Assembly (NCBI GenBank): GCA_003971905.1
Contig: RSEE01000025.1
Location: forward strand, 620,001-684,000
DNA: 64,000 nucleotides
Reading direction: 5' to 3'
Origin: Moniliella sp. 'wahieum'
Taxonomy: Eukaryota > Basidiomycota > Moniliellomycetes > Moniliellales > Moniliellaceae
The notes beneath the pieces are model-generated. The model searched no databases and was not told where the DNA came from. It worked only from the letters and a program-made list of their open reading frames with translations. Each line of letters starts with the position of its first letter. The stretch's first letter is position 1. A program made the translations under genes and the position numbers. Positions 1 through 10,218 of the stretch are shown piece by piece.

Positions 1-84
1 AACGCTACAGCCAAGGCAAGGTCAAAGTGCGGTGCGACTGGACCGTACACATGCCCGCGTGAGAACGAAGACCGAGAGGTTCAG

Positions 85-939
85 TTAGCGTCTGTAGTGA
101 ACACATGCATGATCGTATAGAGGGGGCAGGGACGAACCTTCGATCACTGCATCTGTCTTGATTCCACTGCGCTCCTTGATTAACACAAGGGGCGCCTTCC
201 CCCCCTGTGGATCTTTGACTTTGATCTGAGCCACGGCAAGTCGCCGGGTGCGAATCTCGCACTGCACCGCCCCCCCATCCAAGTTGGTGGGGATCACGAA
301 CGCAGAGCGCGATCGCACTGCGGAGCGCTTGAGTACATGGAACAATTCGTCAGGCGGAAACGTATCGGATTCGCTGAGAGCACCCAAATTAGCAAGATGA
401 ACTTCTTTCTTAAATGTCCCAGGACGGACAGCTACCCAGCCTTGGAACGAGTACATAACGTGATGTAGACTCATCAAGGGGCCCTGGGAGTCTGACAAGA
501 CAATCTCCTGGTTCCTTCGCATCATGGCCTTGGGATCTCCCAGGATTGGAGTGCCAGTGTAGGAGAAGAGAGGAGGCGAACCGGCGCCCTATCACACAGT
601 GCAGAGAAAACTCCAGAGTAAGTTTGGGGGGGTAGGAAGAGTAAAAGGGGGGACGGAACGTACGGACCCGCGCACAATAGAAACATCGGTTCGGCTGGAT
701 AGAATGGAGGACCGCTTGAGGCGAAGGAGAATAGGCTGGTCGTGGGTAGCATACTGAGGGAAGAGACCGTAATGGGCCATGCCCAGGTCAAAGCGGGATA
801 CGTAGGGTGGCGGTTCTTCTTCCCCCTCCGCCTCGGTGAGCCCCAGAGACCATACCGAGTCATCGTCATCCGAGTAGGCTGGCGAATCGGCGGCGAGGGC
901 GTCGTCCTTGGTTTTGCTGTTGCTAAAGGGCAGGATCAT
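85..939 (-). CDS. LURP-one/tubby-C-terminal-like protein (tentative)
   Basis: Two exons join in phase: 939-664 and 588-85, with a 75-nt intron (589-663) that has a GTACGT donor and a TAG acceptor. The product is about 259 aa. The N-terminal third is acidic and low in complexity (a DDDDS run, then EGEEEPPP). The second exon reads like a compact beta-rich domain: a short 'IVLSDSQGPLMSLHH' segment, 'FQGWVAVRPG', then alternating hydrophobic strands ending in 'KTDAVIEGS'. That order (small linker, 'default D/S-x-x-G-x-P-L-x-x-L' strand, W-x-V strand) is what LOR/tubby-like scramblase-type proteins show, but I rate the family call as weak. No signal peptide or membrane segment is visible. This is one of the few multi-exon genes here that needs no frame correction. 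The start is the first in-frame ATG, followed by ILPFSNS. Confidence 0.6.
589..663 (-). other. intron of the LURP-one-like gene
   Basis: The GTACGT donor lies at 663-658 and the TAG acceptor at 591-589. A CTTAC branch-like motif lies inside. The splice is phase 0 and restores one open frame across both exons. Confidence 0.7.
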
Positions 940-1401
940 TGATGTGAATGTCAGCACGGAGGGCGCGGAAGATGAGGTTTGCCGATCTCAGGCCAGCCGC
1001 GTTGCAGATATAGGGAAGCAGAATGCCATGGATGGTCGAGGGAGAGCGAAGCGGAGGTCGGAGGGTATGTGGGCTGCGAGCTGCGGACAGTGCTGCGACG
1101 CAACACGTGCTCTGCGTCAACGTCTGTTCAATGTTGCATCCAGTCAACCGCTGCGGCAATAAGCCACCACACATGACGTCACCCATTGCGCCCCCCGGAG
1201 TCTGGCAGCCTCTAACCGGCAGCACACGTGCATATCGTAGGCCTGCTGGTCTACCCCGGTATCGGTCTCGCAGACGGTGTGAAGCCTGGGGGAGCAGGTC
1301 GAAATGAAGCGACCAACATGCCAGCAACGGTACTATCGGCCCAATCAACCAACCGCGAGTTTGAACTCCCTCTTTCATTCTCATCTGAGACCAACTAGAG
1401 T
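940..1401. other. intergenic, no gene seen
   Basis: This is the upstream region of the minus-strand gene at 85-939. Short open frames exist on both strands but none has recognisable content. The stretch ends at the left arm of the large palindrome. Confidence 0.6.
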
Positions 1402-1850
1402 GTGTTGAGCCACCGTGTGGGTGGCTCCAGTGTGGGCCAAACGTCCCCTTTCAGCCCCACCTCCCAAGCCTAGGAGTTCCGTGGTTTTCTCGCTCCCGTG
1501 TTTTCCTAGTTCCGCGGCCTACTTAGCCCCTAATGGCAACTGGCTGGCTGATGTTACCCTGTACTAGTAGGCGCAGCATTGACCACCATCACCACCACTA
1601 CTAGCGCCACTGCATGATGAGACCTGGAGTCCGGATGGTCCTCGAGGGTGATGCAATCGCACTGATGGTGGTGGTGGTGGTCTAAGCCAACCAGCAACGC
1701 CTACTGAGGAACATCAAGCACCGAGTCGCCACCAGGGGCTAAGCTGCGGAACAAGGAAAAACAGGAGAGAAAAACAACCGAACTCCTAGGCCTGAGGAGG
1801 AACTGAAGGGACATTGGCCAAAGCGCGAGCCACCCGGTGGCTCAACACTG
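1402..1850. repeat. 449-bp imperfect palindrome (fold-back element)
   Basis: The left arm read forward matches the right arm read in reverse complement over nearly its full length, with small indels. The outer ends carry GTGTTGAGCCACC against GGTGGCTCAACAC. The middle of each arm carries CCTAGGAGTTC...TTCCG...TTAGCCCC. The inner ends carry CCACCATCACCACCAC against GTGGTGGTGGTGG. The centre lies near 1626. A third partial inverted copy of the central segment (ACCTGGAGTCCG...CCTCGAGGG) follows at about 1850-1885. There is no coding potential or terminal transposase. It could be a MITE-like or fold-back element or a hairpin-RNA locus. Confidence 0.75.
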
Positions 1851-2015
1851 CATTGCCCTCGAGGACCAGCAGGACTCCAGGTTTTCCGCCGGGGTGGTTA
1901 TCGGGCATATGCACACACACACACAACAGTGTGTATTGAACGCTGCGAGGGTTGGCTTTGCGTCGGGCGGACTTGCGCTCGAGAGACAATTCCACCCGAC
2001 GATCGTGTTTGTGTG

Positions 2016-2288
2016 GCAGCTGAGAAGAAGTCGGTGGCTCTTACTATTGCTGCCAAGAAGGATTACAAAGTCAATCAAAGACAATCAGGGGGCGAGAAGA
2101 AGGAGCGCCACAACCTGACCTTCCACCGCCCTAAGACTCTGGCGGCTTCCCCGTAAGCCCTTTTTGTTTTTATTGTAAACAGGTGCGCTCCCCCATCTAC
2201 CCTGATGGTAACAAGAAAAGGCCGGCGTTCGCTTGCACAAGGGCCAGAATGCTCTCGATGTGTCGACCCAGATTGGCTTAAACTAAAC
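2016..2288 (+). pseudogene. relic of 60S ribosomal protein uL23 (Rpl25/L23a)
   Basis: Two pieces of uL23 are readable. At about 2016-2152 a Lys-rich stretch leads into 'TFHRPKTL', the universally conserved start of the globular uL23 domain. At 2183-2288 'VRSPIYPDGNKK' followed by 'KGQNALDVSTQIGLN' and a stop corresponds to the family's C-terminal V-N-T-L-I-R-P-D-G-x-K-K-A-x-V-R-L...ALDVANKIG. Only about 30 nt separate the pieces, bounded by GTAAGC and AAACAG, so the middle of the domain (roughly 60 residues) is missing. The last segment also needs a 2-nt correction after 'NKK'. The residues are diverged from typical family members. A functional copy presumably lies elsewhere. Indel errors alone cannot explain the missing middle. 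Confidence 0.6.
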
Positions 2289-2683
2289 TACCTTGTTTTT
2301 TTTTGCTATGCCGCTATCCTCCGCTCTTCCCCTTCGTTCTTCCGTTCTGACAGTACTGATATCCCGTGTTATACTCTGTACTGTGGTGCACCTAAACGCA
2401 CTTTCGCCCTTTGGAAATATCCTCAAGAGCGCAAAGTTGTCCTCTGTCGTGGACCTAGACGCAGCTCCTGGACCAGGGGGAGGCTCAACAAATCTATTGC
2501 CTCGGCCAGCCAACTACTCCTCAGCACCTTACCACCACCCATGTGTATGTTTCTTCGTTACCCGTAATCGATAATCGATAATCCTTGAATGGGCCATGGT
2601 CTGCCAACTCAAAAGAACTACGTAGTACGCATGCTGCTGTACACCCATACCCTACTAGTATGGATTCAAAGTCTGCTCGACGT
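2289..2683. other. intergenic, no gene seen
   Basis: This stretch lies between the uL23 relic and the 3' end of the CPSF6-like gene. It contains a small (ATCGATA) palindromic doublet at 2566-2584. Confidence 0.5.
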
Positions 2684-3829
2684 TCACTCGTTTGCCTGAC
2701 GCGGTCGTTTGGTCGCGCGACTATCATCCCACGCGCCGTGGCTCCGGCCTCCACGTGGACGGTACCCAAAGTCGGGACGGAAATTGTCCCTGTGTTCCCG
2801 TCGGTCCATCTGCGGGGCGGGAGCAAAGTTGGGACGGGCAGGGAGACCGGCCATGCGCGGCGGGCGCGGCAGAGAAGACGGGGCGGGCATCGGCGCGGGG
2901 GGCATGGAAAGGCCCATCATCCCATGGCCGGCATGCCCATCATTGGCATCATCGGCATATTCATCCCCATTGGCGGACCTGCTTGGTTCCGATCCCCACG
3001 CTGGTGGGACTGGAAGTCTCTCCCGCCTCGGCCGCGACCGCGCCCGCGTCCATCGCTCTGTCGCCCGGAGTCTTTGGGCAATACAGCATACGGGTTCCCT
3101 CGTGCCGAGAAAGCAGTTCCACTTCCATCTCCGCATCCTGATAGGGATTCTGGCTCCACCACTGCGCTAACGTCAAAGCATCCTGTTCGGAGCCAGTGAC
3201 AATGTACACCGCACCCTTGGACTTGCCATTGACCTTATGCTCCGAAAAGGTAATGTTTCGGAGTGAGATGGACACACCCGCTGCAGCGGCAGCTTGGCGA
3301 ATGTCCTCGTCCGTAGTCCACTGGTGGAGGTTAGTTCATCTTCCTCGTAACAAACAGAGAAATGGGAGGGGAGGGGCGCGTACCCAGTTGAACTCGCTCA
3401 CTGTCAAGGCGTCTTTCACGTTCGGATCAGGGTAGTGCGGCTGCTGCCAGGAACGGTTGTCATTCGAGTAGCCAGTGTCGGATTCGCCTGTAGGGCGGGG
3501 GGCGGGGGGGGCTGGGTTCGTGTACCCGCCGGAATCACGACGGGGAGGAGGGTTTGGGCTTGCAGCTTCGTCCGGGACTCGCTCTCCCGCGGGCGCTTGC
3601 GCACAATGGTAGGAGGCGAAGATGGCTCCGGTGGCGCATCTTGTGCGGCTGCTGCCGAGGCAGGTGCAGTGTAGAGGTCGTCCTATGGGGACAAGAAGGT
3701 ACATGATGTCAGTCACAGGCCGGAACTGCTTTCTGCCTCGCTGACAGGAGAAGGGGGGGGTGAAGGAGAGCGTGTTGCAGCAGGAGAGAAAGGCACACTC
3801 ACGCCATACAGGTCAAAGTCGTCTTCCAT
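2684..3829 (-). CDS. CPSF6/CFIm68-like RRM protein (mRNA 3'-end processing)
   Basis: Members of this family form the large subunit of cleavage factor Im, which helps choose polyadenylation sites in the nucleus. Exon 1 (3829-3803) encodes MEDDFDLYG. Exon 2 (3682-3384) carries 'KRPRE' and a Pro-rich linker up to 'VSEFNW'. Exon 3 (from 3320) begins 'WTTDEDIRQ' and carries the RRM hallmark '[14 protein letters not shown]', the most diagnostic motif of this RRM. A Gly/Arg-rich 'RGRGRGRGG' segment, a Met/Pro-rich '[13 protein letters not shown]' segment and a basic C-terminus 'KRPRQANE' follow, as in fungal homologues. Introns are 3683-3802 (GTGAGT) and 3321-3383 (GTACGC). At least three frame switches are needed: after 'KRPRE', after the RRM near 3040, and in the Met-rich part near 2930. 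They look like indels rather than decay, because the order of domains is complete. Confidence 0.8.
3321..3383 (-). other. intron 2 of the CPSF6-like gene
   Basis: The GTACGC donor follows a Trp codon and the CCAG acceptor precedes the next Trp codon, giving the F-N-W-W-T-T-D-E-D junction expected in this RRM family. It is 63 nt long and phase 0. Confidence 0.8.
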
Positions 3830-5329
3830 TGTGGGATGGGCAGGGAAACAGGTACGCGCAGAGGACGGAAAATGCGTGTGCACAGAACACGACAGTCAAG
3901 CAGTAGACAAGAGCCAGAGGGGAAACGCGGGGGGCGGGCTAGGAAGGCGAGCGAAGTGGCGGTTGGCTGCCGCAACGTCGATCGGTTTTCACTGCCGCCA
4001 TCCATCGCAACCGAGCGGAATAGGCTACGGCAAGCTACTGCGAGCGGAACTAGGCTCGGAAGGCTTGCGACACGTGATTTGCACCGTATTGCGTCTTCTG
4101 TGTCTTGCTGCATGTTACTCCAGGGTTGAATGTTTACGTTTCAGCCGGGATGTCCGTGGGTTGTCCACACCGCGCCAGCAGCTCCACCCGGATGTTCGTA
4201 GTATTATAGACTACTGAGGGTTCGCTGGGCGTGAGTAGCAAAGGGTAGAGAGAGGTGGCGGGGTGGGTGGAGCCTTATACGCACTGAAGGCGACATCCCG
4301 AAGTCTATACCCTGGGCGCGGTTGTCAGATCATCGACGCCTCCTCCCAAAATTGCACTGCAATAAAGAGTCGAGGTTGATATAGGTCACATATAAGTATC
4401 GATCTCATCCTGAAGACCCACATAGTATCCAATAATCTATATACAGGGGCTCCATAATGCACATAAAGCGGCAGATAAGAGCCGAGTCAATGGTTAAAAG
4501 CCCGAGCGCGCCATGTGGAACTGAGAGTCCGTAGGAACCCAAGGATTTATTGGTGTTAGAATCTCTGGAGATGTGTAGAACAATGCAATGGCAAAGGTGT
4601 CGGTGATTCCCGGCTAAGCCTTCTACCACACCTGGAAGAGACAGGGAGTATACTTGTGCATCCTTCGGAGGTCAAAATAAGGGACCAATAGCGATATAAA
4701 GGCGCTTTGGTCTCTTCAATATGTGCAGCCTCTTCCATGCATCGCGAGATAGAATCCTACCGCCCATATGCTATCCATAGCGGGTTTGTACGTGAACAAG
4801 TGCGGTTGGAGGCGGGCGCCTTTTGACCAGGACATTGGAAAATGCCTACCCTGTAAAGGGCTCATCACCGAGTAGGGCAAATGAATTCTCTTCGATTGCG
4901 CCTCGCCTAATAACAAACGAGAAAAGAAGGGTCGATTGCGTGGTCTACTATAAGGGCGCAGCTGTGGATGGCGGCAGTGGAAAGGATGCGGTATGAGTAA
5001 GCAGAGAAGAGGATCCGAGTAGGAGGCGGTAGAGGTGGGCGCCCTGGTCAGTGCCGCGGCGCTGTCAAGTCCAAGTCAGTTAAGGCTCTCGTTTACATAT
5101 ACAGTGGTTATCGGCCGCCGGCGCCGTGTGTTCCTGTGGGGTAAGGGATCGCCCTCTCTGCGCCGTCAGGCCTCAGGCCTTAGGGGTCACATTTGTCCTC
5201 CCGGAGCTTTTGTCATTCCTGAAGTGTATACGCTCTTGGAGGCAGTCGTGCCCCAGAGAAGGCCCACCCATCAGTGTCGCGATTACGCACGCAAGCAGCC
5301 ACTTAGGCTCAATAGATGTGATGCCACGC

Positions 5330-5460
5330 TGGCGTAGTGGCGCCGGTAGTCCGTTCGGAGCCTTCGGGTTCATTCCTTGCAGCCAGGAACGAATATTCTC
5401 ATGTGCAATGCAATGCACTATACCATCTTCCTGTTGCACTCTATAATAATAGTCTTTCAC
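5330..5460. repeat. diverged dispersed repeat, copy 1
   Basis: This is similar in the same orientation to 44868-45010. Shared blocks include GCCGGTAG, CCTTC-GGTT-ATTCCTT and TGCAATGCAAT. On the minus strand both copies read a peptide containing 'CIAHE' followed about 20-35 residues later by 'GLPAPL.Q'. The indel between the copies is compatible with either a coding relic or an old transposon fragment. The family is not recognised. Confidence 0.5.
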
Positions 5461-5510
5461 GATGAGGCTGTCGAATGGATGTCCTGCACCGTGATGCGTG
5501 ATGAGATATG

Positions 5511-5540
5511 AGATCTGAGATCTGAGATCTGAGATCTGAG
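5511..5540. repeat. (AGATCTG)n heptameric palindrome array
   Basis: About four tandem copies of a 7-bp unit made of the palindrome AGATCT plus G. The same unit recurs at 22240-22261. Confidence 0.9.
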
Positions 5541-7005
5541 AGCGCATGTGTGCCCTCCAGATGCGGTAGGCCTATTGTTGACGATGTCGGAAGCGATGAC
5601 CTTCTGCGGGGGGGGGGGTATAGTCTTGCGGCGCCTCTGGTGACCTGTGTGGGCTTTTGGTGTTATTGTGGGGCTGCGCGCGCCTTCCCCTACTTTTGCC
5701 ACGACATCATAGTCCGCCGGCGACAACCTCATCGATCATCGATCATCTCCCAACCACTGAAGTATATACGCAGGACGACGGCCACATCCTCCTCACGAAC
5801 CTGTGGTACCGCCTCCGTTCAACGTGATCAACGTACTCAACACGCATTTCTTTCGTGCAAGAGTTATGGCATTGTTTTTTGGGTTGCCGCGTTTTTCCCT
5901 TCTCTTTCCAAAAAGGTCCGACTACAACGGGGGGCCACTAGGCCACTGTGACAACACGTGATGAGTCCCGAGTCGGGTTGAGTTAGCCCATTTTCTCCCT
6001 TTGTTCGCTTCAGTCTTCTGAACACCGCATCCGTTTTCTGTGAACAACAACTATCTATTCTCTCGTTTTGATCAGAAGACGTTTCGTAAAGTCCCCGACA
6101 CACGCCCCGTATCCTGCAAAACTTACCAAACAGATAGGATTGCGCTCTGCCACTTTCGTTACAAGAGAGCAAAACTCAGCATCCTTTTCAAAGCTACTCT
6201 TCAAAGTCCAAAAGCTCCAAGCTCCACAAGCCCGTGCGTCCGGGGTTCCCTTCAATAGCTTCCATGTTAAGGTTCCGCGTTCAGCGTACGTACACAACAC
6301 AACACACGTCCGATCAATATCGCTACGGACGTGGGTGCATGGACAGTGACTAGCTTTTGACTATAAGGTAGTGCCATGGATTCCAAGAACCCAAGGAGTG
6401 GTGGTTTGTGTCTTACTATCACCGCACTGCAACTTTCAAAGTCAAAGTCGAGCAATGTTGCGTTCAAACCACGCTATCACATGGGCACCCAACCAGTGTA
6501 CAGCCCCCAGCGTTTGACAGCGCACCATTGCCATCCCCAGACCATCCCATTTGGCCCCTCTCCGCGGCGGCCAGCGTCTGGGTCTAGCTTCAGGCCCAGG
6601 CCTCAGGCCGGACTCAGGTACCATTTCCCATGCCCACGGCATGACATGGGCTGCTGTTGATGAACTCAGCGCACTCGGCATCCCCAGCTCCCCACCTGCC
6701 CATCCTCAGGCCTCAGGACCCCCACCTGGTCCTAGGCTACTGGCAGCTGGAAGAATGCGGATCTCTCTGAACGGGCGACAACCCTCAGTTTGCAGGGGTT
6801 GCCCCAAGGTTCACAACCGCTCCATCTGACCCCACTGCACATCATCTGCCTTGTCATGCATGCATCATGCCACGCCATCTTTACCGTGTGCTGGTTTGAC
6901 GCTTCAAGCTTCACATGTCACATGTCACCTGTCGAGCTGCCCATACTGAGCTCTGTCGTGTGCCATCTGCCCTCCCGCTCATGTCCAGGCCATCTGGCGT
7001 GTAGG

Positions 7006-7012
7006 TATATAA
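7006..7012 (+). promoter_or_regulatory. TATA box of the ADH gene
   Basis: TATATAA lies 77 nt upstream of the ADH start codon. It is followed by a pyrimidine-rich, ATG-free leader ending in CCACCACC before the ATG, as expected for a strongly expressed fungal gene. Confidence 0.6.
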
Positions 7013-7088
7013 TCCCGACCCCTTTCGGGCCCCGCCGTCGTTCTTCTCTCATCACAAGTCTTCGCTTACTTTTGACCCCCCCACCACC

Positions 7089-8239
7089 ATGTCTGACCCC
7101 CGCGAACAACAACTTGAGGTGCCCACCCAGGCCACCAAGGCCATCTTCGACAAGGTCGGCGGCCCATCAAGTTCGTCACCTACGACCCCAGCAAGATCCA
7201 GCTGAAGCCCGGTGAGGTCCTCGTCCGTATCACATACACTGGTGTCTGCCACACGTACGTCCCCGCTCTCTCCCTCGTTGATCCGAGATGATGTTAACGC
7301 GTTGATCCAGTGATCTGCACGCCATGCTTGGCGACTGGCCCCTCCCTACCAAGCTCCAGGCTAAGGGTGAGCCTCTGGTTGGCGGCCACGAAGGCGCTGG
7401 TGTTGTCGTCAAGCTCGGTACGGGCTCTGAGGAGTGGATCCAGAAGGGTGCCCGTGTGGTATCAAGTGGGTTGCTTCGGCCTGCCTGAACTGCGACTACT
7501 GCCGTGTGGGCTTTGAGCCCAACTGCATCCACCTCGAGAACTCGGGTTACAGCGTCGACGGTACCTTCCAGCAGTACGTTGTGGCTCCTGCCAAGTACGT
7601 GACGCCGATTCCCGACGCCCTGCCTCTCATCGATGCTGCCCCCATTCTTTGCGCCGGTGTGACTATCTACCGCGCTCTCCTTGAGGCCGGTCTGAACGTC
7701 GGTGACTGGGTTGTGCTCCCCGGCGCTGGCGGTGGATTGGGCCATCTTGGTGTGCAATACGCTGCTGCGATGGGCTTCCGTGTCATTGGTATCGACACTG
7801 GCGATGAGAAGAAGGCTCTCGTCAAGCAGCTTGGCGCCGACGCCTGGATCGACTTCCGTGAGTCGAAGGACATCGTTGCCGAGGTCAAGGCCATCACTGG
7901 TGGTCTCGGCGCCCACGCTTCCGTCGTGGCTGCCGCTTCGGAGGCCGCTTACACCAAGGTCTCGCTTACCTGCGCCCTCGCGGTACCCTCGTTGCCGTCG
8001 GCATGCCCCCCGGCACCTTCATCAAGGCTGACGTGTTCGACACCACCGTCACTGCCAAGCGCATCGTCGGTTCCATCGTGGGCAACCGTGAGGACGCCAT
8101 CGAGGCCCTCCGCCTGGCTGAGCGCGGCAAGGTCCGTGTCATCTACCACACTCGTGGCCTGTCCCAGCTCAACGAGGTTTACGCCGAGATGCACGAGGGC
8201 AAGCTCGCCGGCCGTATCGTCCTTGACGTTGACAAGTAA
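7089..8239 (+). CDS. zinc-dependent alcohol dehydrogenase
   Basis: A cytosolic-type, NAD-dependent medium-chain alcohol dehydrogenase of about 365 aa (ethanol/acetaldehyde interconversion). Visible residues are the catalytic zinc ligands in 'GVCHTDLHA' and 'GGHEGAG', the structural zinc loop '[15 protein letters not shown]', the Rossmann motif '[14 protein letters not shown]' and the C-terminal '[13 protein letters not shown]'. One 56-nt intron (7255-7310, GTACGT donor) interrupts the Thr codon in C-H-T-D-L-H. Three 1-nt deletions break the frame: near 7165 (CCC, should be CCCC before 'IKF'), near 7453 (GG, should be GGG before 'IKW') and near 7971 (TT before 'YLRPRGT'). With these three bases the exon sum is an exact multiple of three. 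Strong codon bias (C/G endings) and the TATA box suggest high expression. I regard it as a functional gene with sequencing indels. Confidence 0.92.
7255..7310 (+). other. intron of the ADH gene
   Basis: GTACGT donor, CTCGTTGATCC interior and GATCCAG acceptor, 56 nt, phase 2 within the T of C-H-T-D-L-H. Confidence 0.8.
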
Positions 8240-9010
8240 ACAATTCACCCTCATGCCTTTAACGACTTAACTGAACACGTCTCCATTCCTGCATGGATTT
8301 TTTACCGTCATCTCTGTTTGATTCTTTACATACTTTACATATAGCTGCATCTTTTCCTTGTGTCCAGCCCAAGGAAGCCACTAGCCAAGCACTTGAAGGC
8401 AAGCTTGAGGTGGGGAAAGTCGATGGTGAAGCCCTTGCATGACGCGTGGTGCTTGATGATCGATGATGTCAACGTTCAACTTGCAACTTTCAAGAGGCGT
8501 GCAGACTGACTGCACATTGAAATTTTAAGCTTCACTTGAAGGCTGAGCTGGGCTTGCCTCGGTTCGGCGCAAGGCGGTCCGGGCCGGGAGAGGGGAGGCC
8601 GGAGGAGAGAGACGGAGACGCCGTGTCCCCAAGCCGGTGGCGAGGTGTGGGTTGCGGTTGTGGGTCCGGGTGGCCGGCCGCAACGGGAGCCGGAACCGGC
8701 ACGCGGGCTGCTCCACCGCGTGAGTGCAGGCCTGCGCTCGCCCTCCCTCGTGCGCTGCCCCGCCGGGTACTGCGGCCTGGGCGGAGCGTGGCGGAGCAGA
8801 CGGTATTGGATCGGTCGGCGTCCCCCCAACCAGTCCGCACCAGCAGCCAGCAGCCAGCCGCACCCACCCGGCTCAGCGAACCTCTTGCATCCGACGACCC
8901 CATCGCCACTCCTGCGCTTACCTTACCGTGGCATACCTTGCGTTGACGCTTTGACGCCACACCCCTTCGCCCTTCCCTTCTTCCCCGGCCCCCACTTACC
9001 CCTACCCCCC
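8240..9010. other. intergenic between ADH and the carrier gene
   Basis: The first 200 nt are the ADH 3' region. The rest is GC-rich with overlapping open frames on both strands that resemble nothing and cancel each other. It ends in the C-rich leader of the carrier gene. Confidence 0.5.
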
Positions 9011-10218
9011 ATGTCGTCCAACGAAGAGCCTCTGACACCAGCGGAGAACGCACTGGCCGGAGCGTTGGGTGGTGTTTGCCAATGCAGTCACCTATCCGCT
9101 CGACACGGTCAAAACCCGTGTCCAGGCCGGAGCACGTCGGCCCAGCACCGATGGCAAACTGCCCGCGGGCCTGCCGCCGATCCACAAGAACACCTCTCTC
9201 TTCAAGGGCGTTCTCATCTTGGCCCGGTCCGAGGGCTTTCGTGCTCTCTACAAGGGCTTTGGCGCAAATATGGTCAACACGTTCCTCATGCGTATGTGCT
9301 GCGTTTTCTCCTTCCTCCTTCCTCCTTTTGTCCTGGCCTCTCGCCGCACGACCATTCCCTTGGCCCCCGCTGGGAGCGGGAGGGGGGGAAATAAGTCGTT
9401 GAACCAAAACTAATCCGTGATGACCTATTTTGTGCCTGCGAGCAGAATTCGCCTACTTTTACGCGTACGCCAACGTGCGTCGAGTCTACTTCCGCACCAT
9501 TCTGCGCATCCCACGCGGCACACAACGTCCCGTGCTCTCGACGGCTGTGGAGCTACTGCTAGGCGCGGTAGCGGGGGCGATTGCACAACTATTCACCATT
9601 CCAGTGAGTGTGATTGCGACGCGGCAGCAGCTAGGTGCGGCGCCTTCGCCCACGTCACCACGGACGTACAAGTTGGAGCATGAGCCGGTGTCTACGGGTC
9701 CGCTTGGCTGGGCCCAGCATAAAGCCAAGAAAGTGTGGTTGGAGCTTGTGCACGACGAAGAATCGATTGTGGGCGTGACGCGCGACATTTATCGTGAAGA
9801 TGGCATTACGGGGTTTTGGCGCGGGTTCAAAGCTTCGTTGGTGCTCTGCTCCAATCCGGCCATCACGTACGGCGTGTTTGCCCGGATGAAAAATTGGGTC
9901 GTTGCCGTATCGGGTGACCACAAGATGACTCCAGGTCAATCGTTTGTCGTTGGCGCAATGTCGAAATCCTTAGCGACCATCGTCACATTTCCTTACATCC
10001 TCGCCAAGATCCGCTTGCAAGCTCGTAATGCTCAATTCAACTCCGCTTGGCGCATGTTGGTCGCCATCCTCCAAACCGAAGGCATTCAAGGTATGTACCA
10101 AGGCATGCAGGCTCAAATCACCAAATCCGTCTTGTCCCAAGCCCTCCTCTTCTTCGCTCGCGATTACTTTGAAATCTGGACCCGCGCCTTGCTCGCAGTG
10201 ACGGGGGCGAAACGGTGA
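9011..10218 (+). CDS. peroxisomal adenine-nucleotide carrier (Ant1/PMP34 type)
   Basis: An SLC25-family transporter of about 351 aa with three tandem carrier repeats. 'TYPLDTVKTRVQ' opens repeat 1 (the P-x-D/E-x-x-K/R signature). 'FTIPVSVIATRQQ' opens repeat 2 and 'TFPYILAKIRLQ' opens repeat 3. 'NTFLMQFAYFYAY' and 'GFWRGFKASLVLCSNPAITYGVF' match the Ant1/PMP34 subgroup, which imports ATP into peroxisomes in exchange for AMP for fatty-acid activation. There is one 154-nt intron (9292-9445, GTATGT donor, GCAG acceptor) inside the Gln codon of L-M-Q-F-A-Y-F-Y. One frame correction is needed near 9072, where 'ALGGV' must join 'FANAVTYPL'. Exon 2 (773 nt) is completely open. The substrate assignment rests on subgroup motifs; other SLC25 transport activities cannot be excluded. 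Confidence 0.85.
9292..9445 (+). other. intron of the carrier gene
   Basis: 154 nt, GTATGT donor and GAGCAG acceptor, phase 1. It is the longest clear intron in the window. Confidence 0.75.

Larger units (their letters stand above)
3830..7005. other. gene-poor 3.2-kb interval
   Basis: No conserved gene is recognised. It holds an (AGATCTG)4 array at about 5511-5540, ATCGAT doublets near 5731, a homology block at 5330-5460 shared with 44868-45010, and AT-richer stretches with only short unrelated open frames. The last kilobase is the ADH upstream region and is rich in CAGGCCTCAGG-type palindromes near 6600-6720. Confidence 0.5.

Noticed and set aside
8532-9407. 291-codon open frame on - overlapping the carrier gene
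   Set aside because: It is antisense to carrier exon 1 and its GC-rich leader; it is a mirror of the codon bias of the true gene.
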